NCBI RefSeq assembly: GCF_003385955.1
Contig: NZ_QRDW01000005.1
Location: 248,001 to 312,000, forward strand
Reading direction: 5' to 3'
Origin: Aestuariispira insulae
GTDB taxonomy: Bacteria; Pseudomonadota; Alphaproteobacteria; UBA8366; Aestuariispiraceae
DNA: 64,000 nucleotides
Position 1 is the first letter of the stretch; every line of letters starts with the position of its first letter. Positions 9,567 through 18,300 of the stretch are shown here, piece after piece. The notes under the pieces were generated by a model. The model saw only the letters and a list, made by a program, of their open reading frames with translations, was not told where the DNA came from and did no database searches. The translations under genes were made by a program, and so were the position numbers.

Positions 9567-10997
9567 CTATCGGTTAACGACAAGCTTTGCAAAATACAGA
9601 AAAACATCCCGGTTAAATAGGAAAGAACAGACAACATAGATCAGGCCGCCTGCGGGAATGGCGAGACCGAGCCATGCTAGATCGCCCATGTCGGCCAATA
9701 GATGATTCCGGCAGAAATAAAGTGCCGTCCACATGATGAAAGAGGCCATCAGCGGCCGGCTCAGGTGATTGATGACTGTCAGGAAACTGAGATCCAGATG
9801 GGGCATGCATCGGGCGAAATTGATCAGCAGCGCAATGGGATAAGCGGCAACCCAGGCCACGCAAACGCCGTAGATGCCCCAGTTGGTGGAAATGAGGATC
9901 GCGGGCAGCACGATGATCACATTCACGATGGTGATGGAAAGGGTCAGGCTGGGTTTGCCGATCGCATTCAGGGTCGGGTTCAAAAGAACCTCGATAGACT
10001 GGAAGGCGACTGCGATAGCCAACAGCACCATGAGTGGCACAGCCGGTTCCCATTTTTCACCCAGCAGAACAGAGATCACTTCGGGCGCGATCGCGGAGAT
10101 ACCGAACATGACCGGGAAAAAGATGAAGGTGCCGACCTGCAAGGCCCTGGAAAACTGATAGCTGACAGTGGCGATCTTGTCGCCGGAGATGGAAAAAGTG
10201 GTCAGCAGGATGGCCTGGATCACTTCCGATAATTTGACCACCGGAAGGCTGACAGTGGTGCGTGCCACTTCATAAAGACCGAGGCTGGTGGCCGACAGCA
10301 TTTTACCGATGATGAATTTGTCGGTTTCCGTGAAGATATAGCTGAAAATCGAGTGGACCGAGATAACCCCGCCGAATTTCATCAGCTTTCGGATCGGCTT
10401 CAGCGAAAAAGACGGCAGGTGCCAGAACGGTGCCACGGCAAATTTCCCAATGGCACAGAAAAGCTGATACAGCAGATAGGCGGCGGCCAACGACCAGAAA
10501 CCATACCCGTTATAGGCCATGGCCAGGCTTATCAGGCCAGATGACAGACGGCTGACGGTTTCAACCATCGTGCGCTGTTTGAACATCATCTCCCGTTTCA
10601 AATGGGTATCGGGAATGATGCCGAGCGCGCTGATCAGCACGCCAAGGGAGATCAGTTGGCCGAGGGGCACCAGATCCGCCTCACCATAGAAACCGGCGAT
10701 TATTGGGGCCGTCAGATAGCCGAAAGCGGAAAAGCCAAGATTGATCAGGATCAGCAGGCCCAGGACATTGCGGAAATCATCTGTGGTGGCGTTGCGGTTT
10801 TGAACCAGAGCTGTCGACAGGCCGAAATCCCGCAGCAGAAAGAAAAAGCCGTAATAGGCGACCGCCATGGCCATGATGCCGTAATCATCGGGCGTCAGCA
10901 TGCGCATGACAAGGATGGTCATGATCCAGTTGCCTGACTGTGCGATCACTTTCAGGATCAGGGACCAGCGCATGGCGTGGAGGACTTGCTCTTTCAT
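9567..10997 (-). CDS. Polysaccharide flippase (Wzx/WzxC-like, MOP superfamily)
   Basis: A 476-residue membrane protein with about 12-14 hydrophobic helices. Its N-terminus is typical of WzxC-like MOP exporters (MRWSLILKVIAQ, RMLTPDDYGIMAMA, FGLSTALVQ). It would flip undecaprenyl-linked repeat units across the inner membrane for polymerisation by the ligase/polymerase at 24754. It is transcribed leftward and followed after about 65 bp by the 929-residue RTX gene, so the two probably form an operon. A near-palindrome TGACA-N4-TGTCA at 11062-11075 lies about 65 bp upstream of the start and could be an operator. Confidence 0.88.
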   Translation of the reverse strand: MKEQVLHAMRWSLILKVIAQSGNWIMTILVMRMLTPDDYGIMAMAVAYYGFFFLLRDFGLSTALVQNRNATTDDFRNVLGLLILINLGFSAFGYLTAPIIAGFYGEADLVPLGQLISLGVLISALGIIPDTHLKREMMFKQRTMVETVSRLSSGLISLAMAYNGYGFWSLAAAYLLYQLFCAIGKFAVAPFWHLPSFSLKPIRKLMKFGGVISVHSIFSYIFTETDKFIIGKMLSATSLGLYEVARTTVSLPVVKLSEVIQAILLTTFSISGDKIATVSYQFSRALQVGTFIFFPVMFGISAIAPEVISVLLGEKWEPAVPLMVLLAIAVAFQSIEVLLNPTLNAIGKPSLTLSITIVNVIIVLPAILISTNWGIYGVCVAWVAAYPIALLINFARCMPHLDLSFLTVINHLSRPLMASFIMWTALYFCRNHLLADMGDLAWLGLAIPAGGLIYVVCSFLFNRDVFLYFAKLVVNR

Positions 10998-11294
10998 ATC
11001 GCGAACCGGGCTCTCTAAGACTGATGAGGCATAGGCCTGTCTAAAGTGGCGCTTAACCTGATGACAGAATTGTCACAATAACAGATGCTTGAATAGGCAT
11101 GCGGCCAACGATCATGTGGCCATGCAGGCAGCGTTTCCATAGCACCTGTTTTAAGGGGCGGGCAATGCTCCATTGTGGGGAGAGGGGTTTTTCAGCGGAA
11201 ATGATGGCAGGGCGATGTTCGGTATCACAAGAGGAGTCCCGTTTTCGGCCGGAGTATGGGTTACATTTACAGGCCTGCTCCGGCTGATTGGAAA

Positions 11295-11318
11295 TTGTGT
11301 CGGGATACTTGACAGATG
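11295..11318 (+). promoter_or_regulatory. Candidate upstream activator (PrsR) site of the PEP-CTERM gene
   Basis: Contains the imperfect inverted repeat TGTC-N9-GACA. TCGG begins exactly 90 bp before the -24 element and TGAC 80 bp before it. The same TCGG (90 bp) and TGAC (79 bp) arrangement precedes the sigma-54 candidate at 38185. Assignment to PrsR is inference from the neighbourhood. Confidence 0.55.
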
Positions 11319-11357
11319 CCTAAGGAGTGAGTGGGGAAATGCGAGCGCAATATAATG

Positions 11358-11370
11358 TAAAATATTGATA
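11358..11370 (-). promoter_or_regulatory. IHF binding site (perfect consensus match)
   Basis: Read on the minus strand the 13 bases fit the IHF consensus WATCAANNNNTTR without mismatch (TATCAATATTTTA). The site lies between the upstream element and the -24/-12 promoter, where DNA bending by IHF is typically needed for activator looping. Confidence 0.6.
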
Positions 11371-11389
11371 ATAAATGAATAAAATAGTC

Positions 11390-11405
11390 TGGCACGCTTC
11401 GTGCG
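11390..11405 (+). promoter_or_regulatory. Sigma-54 promoter of the PEP-CTERM protein gene
   Basis: TGGCACG-CTTC-GTGCG. The -24 half matches the consensus TGGCACG completely and the -12 GC dinucleotide is at the exact 12-bp offset; only one T of TTGC is changed. A start of transcription near 11416 would give a leader of about 48 nt before the ATG at 11464. Confidence 0.8.
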
Positions 11406-11463
11406 AGTAAGGGGCTAGAATGAATATTTCACGCTCAGATTTATTGGGGAAGAGTGAACAGTT

Positions 11464-12165
11464 ATGAAGACGCTTACGAAATTTGCTATCGCCGCCGCTG
11501 CTTTGGGTGCCGCCACTTTTGCGCAGGTTGCCAATGCTGCTCCGATCCTGAACTTCAACCTCACCCAGGGTGGGACTGTTGATATCGACACTTCCAATGC
11601 CTCCGATGGCACCGGCGCTGTCGGCACCAACTTGGCTGTTGATTATGTTCAGGACATTGCTAACCCGATCACCAATGGTGTGTTGAACTTCAACACCGGT
11701 GCATATGAAGCAACCAACAACTATGGTTCCTTCGTTGAAACCGTATTCGGTCCGGTTGGTAACTTCACCCTGACCGGTACCTACAACGGTTTCACCGGTG
11801 TTCTGCTGAGCGGTACTGTTGCCAGCGCCAGCCTGAACCAGCAGTTCTCTTTCAACGGTGGTCTGCAGCGCGCATGGATGGACCTCGGCCTGGTGATCGA
11901 CACCGTTGCCGACGTTCTGTTGCCGCTGGTTGGTATTGACCCGAATGCTCCGGATTTTGTTCCGGTAACCAGCAAAGCTGGCTTCGAGTCCAACAACCTG
12001 ACCAAAGACACCGACAGTGCTGAACCCGGTGCTACCATCGCTGATGGTTCCTACAGCAACCAGGGCGGTCGCCTGACGGTTGATGTGCCGGAACCGATGA
12101 CCCTGGGTCTCCTGGGTCTGGGCCTGGTTGGCCTCGGCATGGCACGTCGTCGCAAAGCTGCCTAA
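11464..12165 (+). CDS. PEP-CTERM sorting-signal protein (exosortase A substrate)
   Basis: A 233-residue exported protein. It has an N-terminal signal peptide (MKTLTKFAIAAAALGAATF, cut near VANA-AP), a glycine/threonine/asparagine-rich body of unknown fold, and a textbook C-terminal sorting signal: VPEP, a hydrophobic glycine/leucine-rich helix, then a basic ARRRKAA end. Exosortase A would cut at PEP and hand the protein to the surface or extracellular matrix. Codon choice is strongly biased to a few codons (GGT, AAC, TTC, CTG, ACC), unlike the neighbouring genes, suggesting very high expression. It is driven by a strong sigma-54 promoter and followed by a strong terminator, so it is monocistronic. 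Confidence 0.92.
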   Translation: MKTLTKFAIAAAALGAATFAQVANAAPILNFNLTQGGTVDIDTSNASDGTGAVGTNLAVDYVQDIANPITNGVLNFNTGAYEATNNYGSFVETVFGPVGNFTLTGTYNGFTGVLLSGTVASASLNQQFSFNGGLQRAWMDLGLVIDTVADVLLPLVGIDPNAPDFVPVTSKAGFESNNLTKDTDSAEPGATIADGSYSNQGGRLTVDVPEPMTLGLLGLGLVGLGMARRRKAA

Positions 12166-12194
12166 CAGCTAGCGAACCAAATACTGTGCGTGAG

Positions 12195-12225
12195 AACGGG
12201 GCTCCTTTCGGAGCCCCGTTTTTTA
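12195..12225 (+). terminator. Rho-independent terminator of the PEP-CTERM gene
   Basis: A 10-bp perfect stem (AACGGGGCTC / GAGCCCCGTT) with a 6-nt loop, followed by a run of T, 30 bp after the stop codon. Confidence 0.9.
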
Positions 12226-12285
12226 TTGTCTGGACTGTTTTCCTATGAATGGCACGCGCCGAACAGGGCGGGTTTTTGCGCGAAC

Positions 12286-12314
12286 AAAAAAAGAACCCGG
12301 CTGAAATGGCCGGG
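12286..12314 (-). terminator. Terminator of the 2312-residue RTX gene
   Basis: Read on the minus strand: CCCGGC, 7-nt loop, GCCGGG, then a T-rich tail (TTCTTTTTTT). It lies about 46 bp after the stop codon at 12361. Confidence 0.7.
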
Positions 12315-12360
12315 ATCTTTCTAACTGGTAGAGAAATATCCGGGGAAGGGCTTCCTGCCC

Positions 12361-15300
12361 TTACATCCAGATATCGGTTTCCGTGTTGATCTGGTCTTTA
12401 TTCACCCCGTCAAGGGTCAGCAGCAATGTGTTTTGATTATCCACATCAAGCCAGATTTCCGTGCCGTTATCGGCTTGGGTCAGGTTGATCGTGGCCCCTT
12501 CGGAAACCACATTCATCAATTCACGCAGGTCCAGGACGTCGACACCGGATTCAAAGTCGGTGATATGGTCACCGGCCTCACTGATGCGGTCGTAGATGAA
12601 AGTGTCAGCCCCATCGCCGCCGGTCAGGATGTCCTCTCCCTTGCCGCCTTTGATTTCATCGTCACCGTCGCCGCCCATCAGGGTATCGTCACCCTTGTTG
12701 CCGAACAGGAAGTCATTGCCGGTGCCGCCATCAATGGTGTCGTTGCCGTTGCCGCCGAAGAGGGCATCTGCACCGCCCTTGCCGAGAATGAAGTCATCCC
12801 CGTCCACACCATGCAACAGTTCATTGGCCTCGGTGCCGGTCATCTGGTCGTTGAATTCACTGCCGTAATGTTCGTCCGCATTTTTGATGATCTCGCCATC
12901 CTCGCCCAATTGCAGCAGGGGAGAGAAGCCGGGGTCAGTATCATAGAGATCGTTGATGATGTCATAAACAGAGCTGACCCAGCCATAAGCTTCCAGAGCA
13001 CCTTTGAGGCCATCACCGGCCAGGCTGGCCAGGGTGAATTTGGAGGTTGCGGCGGTGTTGTCCGTCGCACCATACCAGCTGGCATCATCGGGAACCGCGA
13101 GGCCGTTGTCGGTATAGGTGGCGTCGAACATCTCCTGCCAGGTCTGGCTGACGCTGCGGGTGCCGTCATCATTATAGGTGAAGGTGCCCAGCACATTTTG
13201 CAGGGATGCCATCGGATCCAGGCCGAAATCCTCGGACAGGAACCGGTTGATATTATAGTTGGACTTCCATTCCAGGAAGGTGTTGGCATCGCCTTCGCCA
13301 TTTTCCCGGCCCGCGATGGTGCTGAGAACCATGGTGAAATAATCATCCATCCAAAGTTTGGTGGAGGTAGTGCCGACCCCCATGAGCATACCGTAATTGT
13401 CGCCGGTCTGCAGGGTACCGTTCACATAGTTTTCGACATAGCTCTTCAGGTTCACATCGAGGCGATTCTCGAAATAATCCTTCATCGGATCATCATCGGG
13501 CATGATGAAGGCCGCATCGGAAATTTCACGCATCCCCCAGGCCTGCGCCCGTGTCTGGGTCGCCGGTTCGCCATCCAGCCAATCGATGTCACCATTTTCG
13601 AAATTACCGGCAATCTCGCCATTCTCGCCGCGCCAGCCCGGCCAGACATAGGCGGTGGCATGGTTGGCGCTGGCTTGAAGTTCATCCAGGTAATATTGCG
13701 ACCCGGACAGCAGATAGGGCAGGTAAGTCAGGGAGGGCAAATGGGCCACATCCGTCGACCATTCAGTACCGTCGGTGGAAAACTCATCGGCCAGGACCGA
13801 GGTGCCGCCGCGGCTGTCGAACCAAAGGTCGGGATAATCATCGACCGAAATCACTTCGCCGGTATTGTCGTCCCGGTAATGCCACGGGATCGAACCTGCA
13901 GCATCCGCGTTGGCATACATGATTTCCGCCGCGGTTTCGTCCTGGCTGGCGAGATAGCGCACCGTCCAGCTGGGCAGGGGGCCGATATCCTCGCGACCGC
14001 CGGCCATCGGCATGTTGGTCTCAACGGTGCCGGTGGTCATCGGGCCGGTGCCACTGGCCTGCAATTCCTGATAAGAGGCCTGAATAGCCGCTTCCGAAGC
14101 GCCGACGCTCAGATCGAACTGCGGCAGGGCGCCGGTTTCCACGAAATAGTCCATATCGCGGACCACATTGATGCCGGGATCACCGTCGGACCAGACCTCG
14201 GTATGCCATGTGCCCTTATGATGATGTTCCAGATCCTGTTGGGCAAAAGCCACATCTCCGCCTTCTTTGATGGTCACATCATAAGTGATGTTGTCGTTGC
14301 CGGCAGTGAAGGCGTGGTCGGCGGAAAATACAACATCCGTCATGACATTGCCGTCGGCGAAAGCGCGTATGTTGAATGTCAGATCCAGCTGGTCATTGAC
14401 CGGAACCTTGACGGTATATTCGCTGGCCAGCGGGCCTTCGATCCAGGTTGAAACCGTGCCGTCCTGCATGGCTTGCGCCAGGATCTGGGCCGCATCCGCC
14501 TGGAAGGCGGTGGTGGATCCGTCGTCATTCTGAATGGACATGTCCACGGTCAGGTCCAATCCGCCATCCAGAATATCCTGGGGGGAGATGCTGCCGGTTC
14601 CGGCGGTGGACGGGGTTCCTTTGCTCAACTGGATATCCAGGCCTTCCCCCGGATTGATGGCCGGACTGTCCACGGTCAGGATCGCATGCCGGACAGAGCC
14701 GTCGTCATTGGTGGCTTTCACATTCATCTGGACCGGCACTTCCACGCCGTTGACGGTGGCGGTAAGCTGGGTGCCGGCCGGAATGTCACCGGCCTTGAAG
14801 ACATGGCCAAAGGTGATCGGTCCGTCACCGGCCACTTCAGAACCATTATTGTCAAAGCGCAGGCCGACCACATCTTCGGGGTCTGTGCCGCGAATGACTT
14901 CCGGATTGAAGATGATCGTATCCGGTGTTTCGACCGGATCACTGATCGGGCCGTCCGTGCCGGGCGCGGGGGCGGCGGCTTTGCCGGTCAGCGCCGTTTC
15001 AATGGCGCTTTGACTGGCGGTGACGCTGGTATCCGCGAAGGACAGTTTTTCCACATTGGCAACAGTGTCGCTGCCGCTGTCGCCAACCGTGTCGGTGACG
15101 GTGATGGTGCCGTCATTGTTGAAGGTAAAGTCATAATCCGACAGGTTGCCGGCGAAGCTGGCGATATCGTTCCCGTCCCCGCCATCAAGATAATCATCCC
15201 CTTTGCCGCCGGTCAGGCTGTCATTGCCTTCCAGGCCAAAGATGGTGTCATCGCCGTCGGTGCCGGCAATGCTGTTGTCATATTCGCTGCCGCTGATGGA

Positions 15301-18300
15301 ATCGATGTTGCGCATCTCGGTCTGGGAGAAGTCGCCGGAGACCCGGACAGAGACCGAGTTGGTGCCGGCCCCGCCGTCGATCACTTCAACCCCATCAACC
15401 TCATTGAAATACTTCAGGTCAATGACATCGTCGCCATCGGAGCCCAGGATTGTATCCGTGCCGTCCCCGCCGGAGATGGCATCCTGGCCTTCCCCGTTGG
15501 AAACCAGGAAGATATCATCCCCGGCACCGCCTTTGAGATTGTCATCGCCCTTGCCGCCGACAATCACGTCATCCCCGGCGGAGCCGATGATGGAATTGTT
15601 ATAGTCGCTGCCGACGATGCGGTCGATATTGCGCAGCTCGGTGTTGGAGAAATCGCCGGACACATTCACGGAAACGGTGTTTTCACCCGCTCCACCGTCA
15701 ATCACCTCCACGCTGTCGGGCTCATTGAAATAACGCAGGCTGATATTATCGTCGCCGTCGCCGCCAAGGATGGTATCGGTGCCGTCGCCGCCGGAGATTA
15801 CATCCATGCCGTCGCCGTCATTCACCAGGAAGACATCATCCCCGGCGCCACCCTTCAGCACATCATTGCCCTTGCCGCCTTCGATAACGTCATCGCCGGC
15901 GGATCCGGTGATGCTCTGGTTGTAGCTGCTGCCGACGATGCGGTCGATATTGCGCAGTTCGGTATTGGAAAAGTCGGCATTCAGCTTGGTCTCTATGGTA
16001 TTTTCACCGGCACCGCCGTCGATCACCTCGACTTCATGGTCACCGCCATAGGACATCAGCTCGATGGTGTCGTCGCTGCCGCTGCCGACCAACGTGTCCT
16101 CTCCGTCACCGCCGCTGTATCTGTCATAACCTTCGCCGGTTTTGGCGGTGAAGACATCATTGCCGCCGCCCCCGAAGATCACATCATTGCCTTTGCCGCC
16201 ACTGATCAGGTCCGCCCCTGCGGAACCGATAATGGTCTCTGAAGCCGCCGTGCCGGTGATGATGTTGTCGGGCAGGTCCTCGACCGTGACCTGGGCTGTG
16301 GTCGGGGTGGCGGAGATGCCGTCGAATATATCATAGGTCAGGCTCAGTTCGCCGGACCAGCCAGCAGGCGGTGTGAAGGTCCAGGTGCCGTCACCATTGT
16401 CGGTCACCGACCCGATGCCGCTTTGCAGATTGACCACCGACAGGAAATCGCCTTCAAGGTCATAGGCCCCGGCCAGCAGCTCCGCTTCCGTCAGGATCAG
16501 ATTGCCATTTTCATCCATGGTCATGGCGACCTGGCCGCCGGCTTCAGGGGCGTCATTCACGGACGCGACCATGACCTTCGCTGTGGCCGGAGTGGAAACG
16601 GTGCCGTCACTGACTTGATAGGATAGCGCAACCTGACCATAGAAATCGGCATTGGGGGTAAAGGTCCAGGTGCCGTCGCCATTGTCGGTGAGGCTGCCCT
16701 GGCTGGTGCTCAGGCCGGTAACAGTCAAGTCGTCGCCATCCACATCACTGGCATTGGCCAGCAGGTCTTCGCTGGAGATGGTAATCGTGCCATCCTCCTG
16801 CATATTGACGGTGACGTCACCGCTAACAACCGCAGCATCATTGACTGCATAGACTTCGATAGTGGCAGCCGCCGGGGTCAGGGCGGCGCCGTCGCTGACC
16901 TGATAGCTGAGGGCGACTTTCCCGTTGAAATCAGCATCCGGGGTGAAGGTCCAGGTGCCATCACCATTGTCGGTGAGGCTGCCCTGGCTGGTGCTCAGGC
17001 CCGTGACGCTCAGGTCGTCGCCATCCACATCGCTGGCGTTGGCCAACAATTCTTCGCTGGTGATGGTGATCGTACCATCTTCCTGCATGTCCAATTTGAT
17101 ATCGCCCGTGACGACAGCGGTGTCATTGACGGCAGCGATTTCGACGGTTGCTGAGGCTGCGGTTGCGGTCGAGCCGTCGCTGACCTGATAGCTGAGGGCG
17201 ATCTTGCCGTTGAAATCAGCATCCGGCGTGAAAGTCCAGGTGCCGTCACCATGGTCGGTCAGGTTGCCCCGGTCGGCGCTCAATCCGGTCACGCTCAGAC
17301 TGTCGCCGTCAACATCACTGGCATTAGCCAACAGTTCTTCGCTGGTGATCAGGATGGTGCCATCCTCCTGCATGTCCAGCTTAATGTCGCCGGTAACTTT
17401 TGCGGCGTCATTGACGGCCGCCACATTTACCGTTGCGTTGGCGGTGGTCAGGGCGGTGCCGTCGCTGACCTGATAGCTGAGGGCGATCTTGCCGTTGAAA
17501 TCAGCATCCGGCGTGAAGGTCCAGCTGCCATCACCATTGTCGGTCAGGCTGCCTTGATCAGCATTCAAACCCGTAACGGAAAGGCTGTCGCCATCCACAT
17601 CGCTGGCATTGGCCAACAGGTCATCGTTGGTGATGATAATGCTGCCATCTTCCTGCATCACCAGGTTGACATCGCCAGAGACAACAGCGGCGTCATTGAC
17701 AGCTTCAACATTGAAATTACCTGTGGCGGTGACCTGTTCACTGCCGTCGGAGACCTGATAGCTGAAGGTGACCCGGCCGTTGAAATCGGCATCCGGCGTA
17801 AAGGTCCAACTGCCGTTGCCATTGTCGGACAGGTTTCCGCCATGGACGGTCAGGTTCTGAACCGAGAGCACATCGCCTTCAGCGTCGGTGACATTGGCCA
17901 GCAAATCGGCTTCGGTGAACAGTACAGACCCATCTTCCTGAAGTTGGAATTCCTGCATGCCGGTGACAATCGGGGCTTCGTTCCCGAAGATGCTTTTGCC
18001 GTCGACCAGGATATCAACCTGCTCAATATTTTTAAGGTCGAGATTGAAGGCGGTGAAACGGTAACTGTTGTTGGTCGAGGCCAGGCTGCCATCTTCATGC
18101 GATTGCAGGAATGCCTGGATTTCAGCCTGGATCTCCGGATTGCTGAATTCAGCCGCGGTCAGGCGGATCTCGGCACGGTCATGGCCGGTGCCGCCATCAT
18201 AATAGTCGGTTTGTCCAGTATTAGCGGAGAGATCATAGATCAGCGTGTCATTGCCGTCGCCGGCCCAGACCCGGTCTGATCCGCCGCCACCAGCAATCGT

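Larger units (their letters stand above)
10998..11463. promoter_or_regulatory. Divergent regulatory region between flippase and PEP-CTERM genes
   Basis: A 466-bp region with no convincing gene; two 60-residue frames in it have no family features. For the leftward flippase it holds the TGACA-N4-TGTCA element at 11062-11075. For the rightward PEP-CTERM gene it holds an upstream TCGG..TGAC element, an IHF consensus match and a sigma-54 promoter, listed separately. Confidence 0.7.

Noticed and set aside
11099-11355. Two 60-62-codon frames upstream of the PEP-CTERM gene
   Set aside because: They overlap the upstream regulatory element, and have no ribosome site or recognisable features.
12250-12264. 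TGGCACG in the PEP-CTERM/RTX intergenic region
   Set aside because: A perfect -24 half but no GC at the -12 offset and no rightward gene behind it.
12433-16242. Long open frames on the plus strand opposite the giant RTX gene (672 and 589 codons)
   Set aside because: They are antisense shadows of the glycine/aspartate-rich repeats: low-complexity products without family motifs, whereas the minus-strand product has clear RTX and cadherin-like repeats.
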